Shown here piece after piece: positions 48,098 through 57,563 of a DNA stretch of 64,000 nucleotides. Source of the DNA: Neptuniibacter halophilus. GTDB lineage: Bacteria; Pseudomonadota; Gammaproteobacteria; Pseudomonadales; Balneatricaceae. The stretch lies in NCBI RefSeq assembly GCF_030295765.1, contig NZ_AP027292.1, positions 868,001-932,000 on the forward strand. The letters are read 5' to 3'. The notes under the pieces are model-generated. The model was not told the origin of the DNA. It was given only the letters and a program-made list of their open reading frames with translations, and made no database searches. Made by a program: the position numbers and the translations under genes. The first letter of the stretch is position 1, and each line of letters starts with the position of its first letter.

Positions 48098-49762
48098 TTA
48101 ATCAACGGCTTCGAGAGAGGAGGTCACCTGATGCACCAGAATATAAGCCCCCAGCTTTTCACCCTGGGTATCGTACAGCGGCCGGCCACTGACCTGAGCC
48201 CGCTTGCGTTCACCCAGAGCAGAAACAATCAGAACGTCCTGATTGGTAACGGTTTCGCCTGCCAACGCCCGGAAGATCGGCCACTGCTGTTTATCCAGCG
48301 GCTGCTCACCCTCAGGATCAAACAACCGGAACGGTGTATCCTCAAAGCGCTCCAGGCGCGCATCCTCCGGTAATCCACGTAATTTATTCATCACCCGGTT
48401 GGAGTAAATAAAGCGCCCTTCCAGATCACAAACCACGACACCGCTGTCAATATTGGCCAGCACCGCTTCCATAAAGCTGGCCTGCTGGGTCAGGTGGCGC
48501 TTCAACTGTTCGTTTTTCTGCTGATTTTCATTCAGGAACGCCACCATACCGGCAAACGCCCGGGTGGTTTCCTCAATATCATGGAACATACTACTGCCGG
48601 CATCAATATCCACCTCAAGCTGGCCCTTTTTCACCGCCTCGACATTCTTCTGCAAAGCCTTAATCGGACGCGACAGAGAACGGGCAAACATCACCCCGAT
48701 AATCAGGCTGGCCAGCGTGATGGCGGCGGCCAGCAACAGATTCAGGCGCTGATTCTGTTTGATCTCATCAAGAAAATCATCTTCCGGTACATAGATCCCC
48801 AGCAGCCAGGGCCAGTTATCCGAAAACGGCGTGAATACCGCATGGAACACTTTGTTGTCGTAGCCAAAACTGGTGTTTTCGGCGCGGTTCAGTACATACC
48901 ACCCCGGCGACCGGTTGAGGGATGCCACTGCCGCTTCTGCAGCCGGGTTGCCCAACTCACCAACCCGCAGCAGACGACGGGAGGTACTGGTAACAGGCTG
49001 ACTTCCCCCCTCGGCCTGACGGTAGGCAATCACATCGCCATTATTGTTCAGTATCAGCGCGGAGGAGTGCTCACTCAACTCCAGATAACCGAGAAAATCC
49101 GAGAGTGCAGACAGGTCAATATCAACCCCCACTACCCCTGTCACGCCGCCCTCTTCGTTAAAGACAGGGCTGGCGACAGTGATACCCGGCGTTTTGGAGG
49201 TAAAAAACAGGTAGGGGTCGGTCCAGACCTGCTTGCGCTCGCTGACCGCTTTGGTGAACCAGGGACGAGTACGCGGATCAAAGTCATCGCCGGGATCTTG
49301 TTTACTTTGTACCAGCACCTGCTGCTCATCGAACCAGCGATTGGTTACTTCACGCTCACCGATCTCAGTCTCGATAATGCGCTTGATCTGGTAAGCGCCA
49401 ACCTCCTGACTGCGGCGGACAAAATAGAAATCCCCCTCCAGATTGCCGTAATAGATGCCGGCAATATGTGGGTAGAGCAACAGTTGCTCAAAAAAATACT
49501 GCTCCATCTCCCGCGGCTTTTCTGCACTGACCACCTGATGCCGGGCCAGATTCTGGGTCAGGCTGACCGCGGACCGGGCTGGCGAAAGAAATTCCTCTGA
49601 ACGGTGAATCACCTCACGGGACAGGTTGCGCATCAATTTCTGCGCGTGGCCGATCAGTACCTGCTCCGTACTGACATAGGAGGAGATCAAAATAACCGCC
49701 ACCGTCACGACCTGCAGACCGATAATCCCCAGCGCCAGTGTTTTCGATATAGATAATCTCAT
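48098..49762 (-). CDS. Cache-HAMP-PAS membrane sensor without output domain
   Basis: A membrane sensor-like protein of about 554 residues. Segments in order: N-terminal membrane helix (about 7-29), a large periplasmic double-Cache-type domain (about 35-325) with PRTRPWFTKA and GVVGVDIDLSALSDFL, a second membrane helix (about 336-358), a HAMP domain (FARSLSRPIKALQKNVEAVKKGQLEVDI), a coiled-coil linker, and a PAS domain (about 440-550) ending a few residues before the stop. There is no methyl-accepting, kinase, GGDEF, EAL or HTH region. I start at the ATG at 49762 with GGA five bases upstream; an ATG 11 codons earlier is possible. Ligand and output are unknown. Confidence 0.75.
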   Translation of the reverse strand: MRLSISKTLALGIIGLQVVTVAVILISSYVSTEQVLIGHAQKLMRNLSREVIHRSEEFLSPARSAVSLTQNLARHQVVSAEKPREMEQYFFEQLLLYPHIAGIYYGNLEGDFYFVRRSQEVGAYQIKRIIETEIGEREVTNRWFDEQQVLVQSKQDPGDDFDPRTRPWFTKAVSERKQVWTDPYLFFTSKTPGITVASPVFNEEGGVTGVVGVDIDLSALSDFLGYLELSEHSSALILNNNGDVIAYRQAEGGSQPVTSTSRRLLRVGELGNPAAEAAVASLNRSPGWYVLNRAENTSFGYDNKVFHAVFTPFSDNWPWLLGIYVPEDDFLDEIKQNQRLNLLLAAAITLASLIIGVMFARSLSRPIKALQKNVEAVKKGQLEVDIDAGSSMFHDIEETTRAFAGMVAFLNENQQKNEQLKRHLTQQASFMEAVLANIDSGVVVCDLEGRFIYSNRVMNKLRGLPEDARLERFEDTPFRLFDPEGEQPLDKQQWPIFRALAGETVTNQDVLIVSALGERKRAQVSGRPLYDTQGEKLGAYILVHQVTSSLEAVD

Positions 49763-49900
49763 CATCTTCCAACCAGAGAAAACCCGGCTTTCCATTAACC
49801 GGGTAGAACAATATTTAATTCAGCAAGTTACCCTGAAAACCAGATTAAATCAGGGCCAATCAAGAATCGCCCTACTATAACCTATTTTTAAAGGGGGCAG

Positions 49901-49925
49901 AAAAAAAGCGCCCTGCGGCGCTTTT
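49901..49925. terminator. Intrinsic terminator of the trpEGDC-osmC unit
   Basis: Stem with AGCGCC / GGCGCT core extended by A/T runs and a CTGC loop, 26 bases after the osmC stop; on the minus strand seven T follow. Confidence 0.85.
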
Positions 49926-49950
49926 CTCTTCAACTCAGCGGTAAGCCGGA

Positions 49951-50364
49951 TCATTCAACTTCAACAATCTCGAAGCTGTGGCTGATCTCAACACCACCCT
50001 TTTCCAGCATGATGGAAGCTGAGCAGTATTGCTCTGCGGAAAGCTTTACCGCACGCTCCACCTTTTTTTCGTTCAGACCACGGCCGGAGACGACAAACTT
50101 AACGTGAATTTTAGTAAACACCGAAGGCACAGCATCTGCTCGCTCCGCTTCAATCTCAGCAACACAATCCACCACATCCTGCCGGGTTTTCTTCAGGATG
50201 CCGATCACGTCATAGCTGGTACACCCACCGAGACCGAGCAGCATCAGCTCCATCGGCCGCGGCCCCTGTTTCAGCTCGCCATCGATCATGACGTCAAACC
50301 CGGAACCGGTGGTTCCCTGAAAACGGACATCACCATCCCATTTGACTTTGGCACTCATACCCAT
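49951..50364 (-). CDS. OsmC family protein
   Basis: A 137-residue OsmC/Ohr-fold protein. Members reduce organic hydroperoxides with a pair of Cys; here the conserved positions are in LGGCTSYDV and EQYCSASIM, so the redox pair is present. The YhfA-type subgroup, of unknown substrate, fits best. AAGGA lies 7 bases before the ATG. It follows trpC by 10 bases, as in Pseudomonas, where an OsmC-like gene lies near trpGDC. Confidence 0.85.
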   Translation of the reverse strand: MGMSAKVKWDGDVRFQGTTGSGFDVMIDGELKQGPRPMELMLLGLGGCTSYDVIGILKKTRQDVVDCVAEIEAERADAVPSVFTKIHVKFVVSGRGLNEKKVERAVKLSAEQYCSASIMLEKGGVEISHSFEIVEVE

Positions 50365-50374
50365 GATTTATTCC

Positions 50375-51184
50375 TTACTGAAACAGTTCGTTTAATTTCT
50401 GACCCGGCTCTTCAGCGCGCATAAATGCCTCGCCCACCAGGAAGCTGTTGACATGATGTTCACGCATCGCCCGCACATCGTCACGGCTGTGAATTCCGCT
50501 TTCGGTCACCACGATACGGTCTTCCGGGATCTGCGCCAGCAGTTCATAGGTATTATTGAGCGTCACCTCAAAGGTATGCAGATTGCGGTTATTGATACCA
50601 ACCAGACGATTGTTCAGGGGTAAAGCCCGCGCAAGCTCATCTGCACCATGCACCTCGATCAATACATCCATCCCCAGCTCGATGGCCAGTCCGTTCAGAT
50701 CGGCCATCTGCTGATCTTCCAGCGCAGCAACAATCAACAGGATGCAATCAGCACCGATCGCTCGCGCTTCATAGACCTGATAAGGATCGACAATAAAGTC
50801 TTTACGGATTACCGGCAGGGAACAGGCAGCACGCGCTTCCATCAGGTAGGACTCAGCGCCCTGAAAATAGTCTTTATCGGTCAGCACCGAGAGGCAACTC
50901 GCGCCGCCCTGCTCATAGGAGCGGGCGATAGCCGCAGGGTCAAACGGATCTCGCAGCAACCCTTTCGAGGGGCTGGCCTTCTTTGCTTCAGCAATCACCG
51001 CAGAACGACCCGCCGCCAGGCTGCGGGCCATACTGTCGGTAAACCCGCGAGGATCAAATTCACTACCCTGCTGCGCAGCAATCTGTGCTTTCAGATCAGC
51101 GATGGAGACCTTTGGCTGGCGCTCAGCCACCTCTTCAGCTTTGCGCGCCAGAATCTTTTTCAGAATCGTCGGAGTATCCGTCAT
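50375..51184 (-). CDS. trpC: Indole-3-glycerol phosphate synthase
   Basis: Closes the indole ring from CdRP. The 269-residue TIM barrel has [17 protein letters not shown] at the start, [14 protein letters not shown] (substrate-binding Lys), [16 protein letters not shown] (catalytic Lys), and [12 protein letters not shown]. It is a separate enzyme, not fused to TrpF as in E. coli. It lies 3 bases after trpD. Confidence 0.96.
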   Translation of the reverse strand: MTDTPTILKKILARKAEEVAERQPKVSIADLKAQIAAQQGSEFDPRGFTDSMARSLAAGRSAVIAEAKKASPSKGLLRDPFDPAAIARSYEQGGASCLSVLTDKDYFQGAESYLMEARAACSLPVIRKDFIVDPYQVYEARAIGADCILLIVAALEDQQMADLNGLAIELGMDVLIEVHGADELARALPLNNRLVGINNRNLHTFEVTLNNTYELLAQIPEDRIVVTESGIHSRDDVRAMREHHVNSFLVGEAFMRAEEPGQKLNELFQ

Positions 51185-51187
51185 GAT

Positions 51188-52210
51188 TTAACCTTTAAAT
51201 GCCTGACTGAACTCAGCCAGCTCTTTCATTTTGGCGGCAGCCGCACCGCTGAGAATAGTCTCATGCGCTAACGCCACACCGGCTTTCAGATCATCCACCA
51301 GGTCGGCCGCATACAGTGCAGCGCCGGCGTTAAGTGCGATCATATCTGCCGCTTTTGCATGCTTGCCGGCAAAGGCAGCCTCAATCAGCTCGAGGCTTTC
51401 AGCCGCGCTGCTCACCTGCAAACCTTCCAGTGACTGTTTATCCAACCCGGCATCTTCAGCATTGATGGTGTATTCGGAGATTTCGCCATCTTTAAGTTCA
51501 GCCACAAAGGTACTGCCTGCCAGACTGATCTCATCCAACCCTTCGGTTGCATGCACCACCAGCACATGTTTTGCGCCCAGCGTGCGCAGCACCTCAGCCA
51601 GAGGGCGGCAAAGCTTTTCATTAAAAACACCAAGCAGATAATGTCGCGCACCTGCCGGGTTTGTCAGCGGACCGAGCACATTGAACAACGTCCGCAGCGC
51701 CGTTTCTTTACGCGGGCCGATCGCATATTTCATGGCACTGTGATGCTGCGGCGCAAACATAAAGCCAAGGCCAACCTGCTCAATACACTGTGCAATCTGC
51801 TCCGGATTCAACTCAAGATTGATCCCCGCCGCTTCGAGCAGGTCCGCAGCGCCCGAACTGGAAGAGACCGAGCGGTTGCCATGCTTAGCCACATGCCCAC
51901 CGGCGGCTGCGACAACAAAAGAACAGGCACTGGAGACATTGAACAGATTGGCACCATCACCGCCGGTTCCGACAATATCCACCGCATTTTCCACACTGAT
52001 CTCAACCGGCGTGGCCAGTTGCCGCATCACATCTGCGGCGCCTGCAATCTCATCGACGGTCTCCCCTTTCATACGCAGCGCTACCAGCAAAGCGCCAATC
52101 TGCGCATCGGTCGCGTTACCGGTCATAATCTGCTGCATGACCGCTTTCATGTCATCTGTTGACAGATCCTGATGATCTACCACCAGTGCCAGCGCTTGTT
52201 TGATATCCAT
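51188..52210 (-). CDS. trpD: Anthranilate phosphoribosyltransferase
   Basis: Transfers phosphoribose from PRPP to anthranilate. The 340 residues show the glycine-rich PRPP loop [35 protein letters not shown] and [13 protein letters not shown]. Not fused to trpG. The spacing of 5 bases from trpG indicates a trpGDC operon. Confidence 0.97.
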   Translation of the reverse strand: MDIKQALALVVDHQDLSTDDMKAVMQQIMTGNATDAQIGALLVALRMKGETVDEIAGAADVMRQLATPVEISVENAVDIVGTGGDGANLFNVSSACSFVVAAAGGHVAKHGNRSVSSSSGAADLLEAAGINLELNPEQIAQCIEQVGLGFMFAPQHHSAMKYAIGPRKETALRTLFNVLGPLTNPAGARHYLLGVFNEKLCRPLAEVLRTLGAKHVLVVHATEGLDEISLAGSTFVAELKDGEISEYTINAEDAGLDKQSLEGLQVSSAAESLELIEAAFAGKHAKAADMIALNAGAALYAADLVDDLKAGVALAHETILSGAAAAKMKELAEFSQAFKG

Positions 52211-52215
52211 GAATA

Positions 52216-52809
52216 CTACCCTTGTGCTTTACTGCGTTTGAGGAAATTAGCCAGCAGGTCATGCCCCTGCTCTGTAAGAATCGACTCCGGATGGAACTGA
52301 ACCCCTTCGATATCCAGGGTTTTATGCCGCACCCCCATGATCTCATCCAGATTACCTGCATCATCCTGCGTCCAGGAGGTGACTTCCAGACAGTCCGGCA
52401 GAGTCGACTGCTCAATTACCAGTGAGTGATAACGGGTCACCTCTACCGGGTTATTCAAGCCCTCAAAAACCCCATTATCATGATGATAAACGGGCGATGT
52501 TTTACCGTGCATCACCTGTTTGGCACGCACAATATGCCCGCCAAAAGCCTGACCAATACTCTGATGGCCAAGGCAGATACCCAGAATGGGCAGTTTCCCG
52601 GCAAAATGCTTGATCGCCGCAACCGAAACACCGGCTTCGTTCGGGGTACAGGGGCCCGGTGAGATCACCAGATGATCCGGATTCAGGGCTTCGATCTGCT
52701 CTACCGTAATCTCATCGTTACGGTAAACCTGCACATCGGCGCCCAGTTCGCCCAGATACTGGACAACGTTATAGGTAAAAGAGTCGTAGTTATCAATCAT
52801 CAACAACAT
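52216..52809 (-). CDS. trpG: Anthranilate synthase component II (glutamine amidotransferase)
   Basis: Supplies ammonia from glutamine to TrpE. The ATG at 52809 gives [20 protein letters not shown] and 197 residues, and GAGGA lies 7 bases upstream; a frame extension of 13 codons is not conserved. The nucleophile Cys is in [11 protein letters not shown] and the His/Glu pair is in VQFHPESI. The same protein may serve PabB as in other bacteria. trpE is 62 bases upstream. Confidence 0.95.
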   Translation of the reverse strand: MLLMIDNYDSFTYNVVQYLGELGADVQVYRNDEITVEQIEALNPDHLVISPGPCTPNEAGVSVAAIKHFAGKLPILGICLGHQSIGQAFGGHIVRAKQVMHGKTSPVYHHDNGVFEGLNNPVEVTRYHSLVIEQSTLPDCLEVTSWTQDDAGNLDEIMGVRHKTLDIEGVQFHPESILTEQGHDLLANFLKRSKAQG

Positions 52810-52871
52810 TATTCGGTCCTCAGGCCGCATTTCGCGCGCCTCTAACAATTCGGATTGGATCTCGGAGCCCG

Positions 52872-54356
52872 TTACAGGTTATCCAGCCCCTTCTCAACCA
52901 TGGCCACGGCACTGAATACTGCCCGCCCTTTATTCATGGTCTCTTTCCATTCCAAACGTGGCACTGAATCTGCCACAACCCCCGCGCCGGCCTGAATGTG
53001 CAGGAGGTCATCTTTAATCACAGCGGTACGAATGGCGATCGCGGTATCCATATTACCATTCCAGGAGAGGTAGCCTACCGCGCCGCCATATACACCCCGT
53101 TTAACCGGTTCCACTTCATCGATAATCTCCATCGCCCGGACTTTCGGTGCACCGCTGAGCGTACCCGCCGGCAAGGTGGCACGCAGAACATCCATCGACG
53201 ATACATCCGGCTTCAGGCGACCGTTAACATTGGAGACGATATGCATCACATGGGAGTAGCGTTCAATCACCATCTTATCGGTCAGTTCGACACCGCCGAT
53301 TTCAGCAACCCGGCCTACGTCGTTCCGACCGAGATCAATCAGCATCAGGTGCTCAGCGATCTCTTTCGGATCAGCCAGCAGCTCCCTCTCCATTGCCAGA
53401 TCTTCCTCAGCGGTTTTACCGCGCTTACGGGTTCCCGCAATCGGTCGCACACTCACCTGACCGTCTTCAACCCGGGCAAGGATTTCCGGTGATGAACCCA
53501 CCACATGAAAATCATCCAGATTCAGCACATACATATAAGGTGAGGGATTCAGGCAGCGCAGGGCGCGATAAAGATCCAGCGGATCGCGCTTAAACGGAAT
53601 CGACATACGCTGCGAGATAACGCACTGCATGATATCCCCATCCAGCACATAGTCTTTCAGCTTAACAACAGCATCTTTAAATGCCTGCTCACCAAAACTG
53701 GATTTAAACTCTGCCTCGGCCACTTCGCGCTGTTCATCACCCGCCGTCTCGACATAAGGCGTTGCTACACGCAGCTCTGTAACCAACTGATCCAGACGCT
53801 GCTGAGCCTTTTCATAAGCCCCCGCTTCAGCGGGATCAGCATGGCAGATCAGGATCAACTTACCGGCCAGGTTATCAAACACGACCACTTCATCGGAGAC
53901 CATCAGCAGAATATCCGGCGTGCCGATCACATCTTCCGGGCAGCTATCCTTGAGTCGCTTCTCGACATAACGGACACAGTCATAGCCGAAGTACCCGACC
54001 AGACCACCGTTAAAGCGAGGCATCCCCTCCAGCTCGGCCACCCGATAACGCTGCAGGAAAGACTCCACGTAATCCAGCGGATCATCCATCTGGCAGGTTT
54101 CGATAACCTCGCCATCCTGTTCAACAGAGATCTGATCCTCATACACTTTGAGAATGGTTCTGCAGGGCAGGCCGATCATGGAGTAACGCCCCCATTTCTC
54201 TCCACCTTCAACAGATTCCAGCAGGTAGCTGTATGGCCCATTGGCCAGCTTTTTATAGGTCGACAGCGGGGTATCCAGATCCGCCAGTACTTCACGGGTT
54301 ACAGGGATACGGTTGTAATCTTGTGCGGCCAGTTCCGCAAACTGTTCGGGGGTCAT
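52872..54356 (-). CDS. trpE: Anthranilate synthase component I
   Basis: Converts chorismate to anthranilate, the first step of tryptophan synthesis. The 494-residue protein has the LLES motif (residues about 44-47) used for Trp feedback inhibition, and the chorismate-binding C-terminal half with [24 protein letters not shown] and [15 protein letters not shown]. It heads the trp block and is preceded by a 335-base leader region with an attenuation-like leader peptide. Confidence 0.97.
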   Translation of the reverse strand: MTPEQFAELAAQDYNRIPVTREVLADLDTPLSTYKKLANGPYSYLLESVEGGEKWGRYSMIGLPCRTILKVYEDQISVEQDGEVIETCQMDDPLDYVESFLQRYRVAELEGMPRFNGGLVGYFGYDCVRYVEKRLKDSCPEDVIGTPDILLMVSDEVVVFDNLAGKLILICHADPAEAGAYEKAQQRLDQLVTELRVATPYVETAGDEQREVAEAEFKSSFGEQAFKDAVVKLKDYVLDGDIMQCVISQRMSIPFKRDPLDLYRALRCLNPSPYMYVLNLDDFHVVGSSPEILARVEDGQVSVRPIAGTRKRGKTAEEDLAMERELLADPKEIAEHLMLIDLGRNDVGRVAEIGGVELTDKMVIERYSHVMHIVSNVNGRLKPDVSSMDVLRATLPAGTLSGAPKVRAMEIIDEVEPVKRGVYGGAVGYLSWNGNMDTAIAIRTAVIKDDLLHIQAGAGVVADSVPRLEWKETMNKGRAVFSAVAMVEKGLDNL

Positions 54357-54505
54357 TTTTATCTCTCACAATGCCAGCAAATAATGGTGTTAGCGTGCTG
54401 AGCAGACAAAAATGAGGAGGTAGGATCAGGTACAGCCAAAGTAGCTGATTAGCCGGGAGCGGCAGTGAACTATACGCTACGCGATAATCCAACCTGCCTG
54501 CATCT

Positions 54506-54530
54506 GTGTCTGCCGGGTTGAATCAGACAC
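54506..54530 (-). promoter_or_regulatory. Hairpin at the end of the trp leader peptide
   Basis: Perfect 7-base arms GTGTCTG (plus 54524-54530 as CAGACAC) and CAGACAC (plus 54506-54512) with an 11-base loop. The first arm overlaps the last codons and stop of the leader peptide, as the 1:2 pause hairpin does in trp attenuators. The second arm also contains CGGCAG, which can pair with a CTGCCG further downstream, giving a competing structure. I do not see a standard T-tailed terminator after it. Confidence 0.45.
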
Positions 54531-54609
54531 GCCATCGCCATCGCTCTCCGACAAAGGGGAAACGATCAATTGCTGCATCAGTTTTTACGGTTGCTGTAGC
54601 AAATGGCAT
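54523..54609 (-). CDS. trpL: Probable trp operon leader peptide
   Basis: A 28-codon reading frame about 170 bases before trpE. It ends E-R-W-R-W-R-V-stop, with two Trp codons separated by one Arg immediately before the stop codon and a hairpin starting at the stop. The content and the position before trpE fit a leader peptide that senses Trp-tRNA supply. The ATG has no strong ribosome site. The rest of the 335-base gap 54357-54691 holds the trpE leader and the inverted repeat after nhaA. Confidence 0.5.
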   Translation of the reverse strand: MPFATATVKTDAAIDRFPFVGERWRWRV

Positions 54610-54650
54610 CACGGCAGGCTTAGTTAAAATTCACGAATAGCCAAACCTTA

Positions 54651-54682
54651 TAGCAGCGGTCAATCTGAATCAACCGCTGCTA
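54651..54682 (-). repeat. Inverted repeat after nhaA
   Basis: Perfect 10-base arms TAGCAGCGGT / ACCGCTGCTA with a 12-base spacer begin 10 bases after the nhaA stop. A T run is lacking, so it may be a weak terminator, an RNA 3'-end stabiliser or an operator near the trp leader promoter. Confidence 0.55.
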
Positions 54683-54691
54683 TCAGTTAAA

Positions 54692-55879
54692 TCAGGCTTT
54701 TTTCCTGTTATCAGCCGCTTTGGTACCAAAAAGCAGTAACAGATAACCCAGTATCGCCGAAGCAAAAGAACCGATAAGCACAGCCAGCTTATCCGCCGAG
54801 TTGAACAGCGCTTCCATTCCCTCAAACGCCAGTGAGTCGATAAACAGACTCATGGTAAAACCGATACCGGTCAACACCGCTACGGCATACAGCGACAGCC
54901 AGGTACTGCCCTCGGGTTTCTTACACCAGCCAACGCCAATGGCCACCGCACTGAACAGAAATACACCCAGTTGTTTACCCAGGAACAATCCCAGCATTAT
55001 TCCCATCGGCACAGGCTCCGCCAGCTTCTCGAGTGACATCCCCGCCAGAGCGACGCCGGCATTGGCGAAGGCAAACAACGGCAGAATCATAAATGCCACC
55101 CAGGGGTGCAACGCATGCTCCAGAGTTTCCAGCGGAGAGTAACCCGGATTTTTCTTGTCACTCATAGGTATTGCAAAGGCCAGCACAACCCCGGCCAGCG
55201 TGGCATGCACGCCCGACTTCAGAACGCTGACCCAGAGCACTGTACCTACCAGCACATAGGCAGCGATACGCATGACGCCAAGACGATTCATCAGAATAAG
55301 CGCGACCACCGCAGCCGAGGCCACCATCAGCGATTCCACTGAAAGGTCAACGGTATAAAACAGGGCGATAATAATGATCGCGCCCAGGTCATCGATAATC
55401 GCCAGTGTCATCAGAAACAGCTTTAACGATACAGGCACACGGGAGCCCAGCAGGGAGAGCACACCCAGTGCAAAGGCAATATCGGTCGCGGTCGGAATCG
55501 CCCAGCCGCGCATGGCGGTTTCATCCCCCATATTGAAGAAGACATACACCAGAGCGGGCACCGCCATACCACCAATCGCCGCCACGCCCGGCAGGACGAT
55601 CTGCTCAGGTTTAGAAAGCTGGCCGGTCAGCACTTCGCGCTTTACCTCGAGCCCGACCAGAAAGAAGAAAACCGCCATCAGGCCATCGTTAATCCACAAC
55701 AACAGCGGTTTGGCCAACTGCAGACTCCCGACTCTTACCTCGACCGGCAGTTGTAACACCGCGTGGTAATACTGATCTAACACGGTATTGGCCATCAGCA
55801 TCGCCAGCAGCATGGCAAATATCAGCAAGATCCCACCTGATGATTCGTGCTTGATAAACGACTGAATAAACGTAGTCAT
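54692..55879 (-). CDS. nhaA: Na+/H+ antiporter NhaA
   Basis: Exchanges two protons for one sodium across the inner membrane and protects against salt and alkaline pH. The ATG at 55879 (GGAGGAAC site) gives a 395-residue protein with about 12 membrane helices. The ion-binding aspartate pair is in LAIIDDLGAIIIIALFY, and FFFLVGLEVKREVL is conserved. An upstream frame extension of 21 codons is not used. A terminator lies 54 bases before the ATG (see 55933). Confidence 0.95.
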   Translation of the reverse strand: MTTFIQSFIKHESSGGILLIFAMLLAMLMANTVLDQYYHAVLQLPVEVRVGSLQLAKPLLLWINDGLMAVFFFLVGLEVKREVLTGQLSKPEQIVLPGVAAIGGMAVPALVYVFFNMGDETAMRGWAIPTATDIAFALGVLSLLGSRVPVSLKLFLMTLAIIDDLGAIIIIALFYTVDLSVESLMVASAAVVALILMNRLGVMRIAAYVLVGTVLWVSVLKSGVHATLAGVVLAFAIPMSDKKNPGYSPLETLEHALHPWVAFMILPLFAFANAGVALAGMSLEKLAEPVPMGIMLGLFLGKQLGVFLFSAVAIGVGWCKKPEGSTWLSLYAVAVLTGIGFTMSLFIDSLAFEGMEALFNSADKLAVLIGSFASAILGYLLLLFGTKAADNRKKA

Positions 55880-55932
55880 TAAGTTCCTCCAGAACAAACC
55901 CGGCTTGCACACAAAGTTGAGCGCAAAAAAAA

Positions 55933-55950
55933 GCCCCGACAAAGCGGGGC
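55933..55950 (-). terminator. Intrinsic terminator in the nhaA leader
   Basis: A 6-base-pair GC stem (GCCCCG / CGGGGC) followed by eight T on the minus strand. Since gph has its own terminator further upstream, this one lies between the likely nhaA promoter and nhaA and may attenuate it. Confidence 0.8.
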
Positions 55951-55972
55951 ATACAAGTGCTGTGATAAGAAC

Positions 55973-56004
55973 CTGCTATGTTTCTGACTCTGAAAACCTA
56001 GCAG
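55973..56004 (-). promoter_or_regulatory. Hairpin in the nhaA leader
   Basis: Arms CTGCTA / TAGCAG with further pairing inside (TTT/AAA plus a G-C) make a hairpin of about 32 bases. It lies 22 bases before the terminator and could be part of an RNA switch. No known riboswitch class is recognised by eye. Confidence 0.4.
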
Positions 56005-56066
56005 TACAAGTCATTAAATGGGGGATGACCTGTGAGCTGTGGTTAGGATAGAAAAACGCCAGAACC

Positions 56067-56106
56067 AAAAAAAATCGATTTTAATTAACAATAAACTCGA
56101 TTTTTT
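56067..56106 (-). terminator. AT-rich terminator after gph
   Basis: A stem of about 10 base pairs (A-run plus TCGA, paired with TCGA plus T-run) with an AT-rich loop, 16 bases after the gph stop, followed on the minus strand by eight T in total. It closes the rpe-gph unit. Confidence 0.65.
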
Positions 56107-56122
56107 CGATCTATGCCAATTT

Positions 56123-56800
56123 TCAGTCCAGCAACTGCTCCAATCCTGTCAGCACCTTATCCGGTTCAGCCAGCGCAATGCTGACTCCGTGGTTGTAACC
56201 GTAGGGAACACAGGCAATCGGACAACCGGCTGCCCGGGCAGCTTTCACATCGTGAACTGAATCACCAACCATCAGGGTGGACTCTGCAGTTGCCTGACAA
56301 CGGCTCATTGCCTCCAGCAGAGGCATGGGATGGGGTTTCTTTTCAGCCAGACTGTCCCCCCCGATGACCACCGAGAAGTAATCCCGCAAGCCAAAGCCCT
56401 GCAACATGGTTTCGGTAAAGCTGATGGGTTTATTGGTAATCAACCCAAGGCTGATGCCCCGGGCCCTCAAACCGGAAAGACAGACCTCAACACCGGGATA
56501 AAGCTGACTATGCTCGGCCGTAGCTTCGGCGTAAAAATCAAGAAACCGCTGATAGGCAATATCAAACAGATCGCCATCGACCTCGCCATAGTCGACAGCC
56601 CCTGCCAACGCTCTTTTAACCAGAACCGCAGCGCCGTTGCCCACCCAGTGACTGACCGCTTCCTCACCTGCCGGGGGACGATTCAGGCTGAGCAGCATCC
56701 GATCCACCGCCCGGCTCAGATCAGGCACACTGTCGACCAGCGTACCATCCAGATCAAACAGGACCAGTTCAGGTTCATTTCCGGAGAAAAGATCACGCAT
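56123..56800 (-). CDS. gph: Phosphoglycolate phosphatase
   Basis: A HAD-family phosphatase of 225 residues that clears 2-phosphoglycolate formed in DNA repair. The nucleophile motif is FDLDGTLVDS and the late acidic motif is MVGDSVHDVKAARAAG. It follows rpe by 3 bases and precedes nhaA and trpE, the same neighbourhood as Pseudomonas gph. This context separates it from the mupP-type paralogue at 10.2 kb. Confidence 0.9.
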   Translation of the reverse strand: MRDLFSGNEPELVLFDLDGTLVDSVPDLSRAVDRMLLSLNRPPAGEEAVSHWVGNGAAVLVKRALAGAVDYGEVDGDLFDIAYQRFLDFYAEATAEHSQLYPGVEVCLSGLRARGISLGLITNKPISFTETMLQGFGLRDYFSVVIGGDSLAEKKPHPMPLLEAMSRCQATAESTLMVGDSVHDVKAARAAGCPIACVPYGYNHGVSIALAEPDKVLTGLEQLLD

Positions 56801-56803
56801 GTT

Positions 56804-57475
56804 TTATTTCACCTGTGCCAGTTGCTCTCGCATCTGAGCGATAGTCGCTGCGTAATCATCCGTATTGAAAATGGCCGATCCCGCAACGAACGTATCCGCA
56901 CCTGCCTCAGCGATCTCGCGAATATTACCGATACCGACTCCCCCATCGATTTCCAGGCGGATATCGTAGCCACTGTCATCGATAATTTTCCGCGCCTGAC
57001 GCAGCTTATCCAGAGTACCGGGAATAAATTTCTGACCGCCAAAACCCGGGTTAACCGACATCAGCAAAATCATATCCACTTTATCCAGTACATACTCCAG
57101 ATGGCTCAGCGGCGTCGCCGGATTAAATACCAGTCCCGACTTACAGCCGCCATCGCGGATCATCTGCAGGGAACGATCCACATGCTCTGAACCTTCCGGG
57201 TGAAAGGTAATGTAAGACGCGCCCGCTTCAATAAAGTCACCAATAATACGATCCACGGGTTTGACCATCAGATGGACATCGATCGGTGCCGTGATGCCGT
57301 GCTTGCGCAATGCGCTGCACACCATAGGCCCAATCGTCAGGTTCGGCACATAGTGGTTGTCCATCACGTCAAAATGAACAATATCCGCACCTGCGGCAAG
57401 AACGTTCTCCACCTCTTCGCCGAGACGGGCAAAGTCAGCAGAAAGAATAGAGGGCGCAATTTTAAAGTCAGCCAT
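56804..57475 (-). CDS. rpe: Ribulose-phosphate 3-epimerase
   Basis: Interconverts ribulose 5-phosphate and xylulose 5-phosphate in the pentose phosphate pathway. The 223-residue TIM barrel shows [31 protein letters not shown] with metal ligands, [12 protein letters not shown] and [10 protein letters not shown]. The ATG at 57475 is chosen; a GTG three codons earlier is possible. gph follows directly. Confidence 0.96.
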   Translation of the reverse strand: MADFKIAPSILSADFARLGEEVENVLAAGADIVHFDVMDNHYVPNLTIGPMVCSALRKHGITAPIDVHLMVKPVDRIIGDFIEAGASYITFHPEGSEHVDRSLQMIRDGGCKSGLVFNPATPLSHLEYVLDKVDMILLMSVNPGFGGQKFIPGTLDKLRQARKIIDDSGYDIRLEIDGGVGIGNIREIAEAGADTFVAGSAIFNTDDYAATIAQMREQLAQVK

Positions 57476-57563
57476 GAAATCCACATCCGGTCATTTGGTT
57501 TGCGGCCATTTTACCGGAGCGGGCAACTTGCTGTCAGCCCACTTCTTTCCCATAATCGGGCAC

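Noticed and set aside
48494..49600. Long plus-strand open frame of 368 codons
   Set aside because: It is antisense to the Cache-HAMP-PAS sensor, whose domains are clearly recognisable, and shows no coding features of its own.
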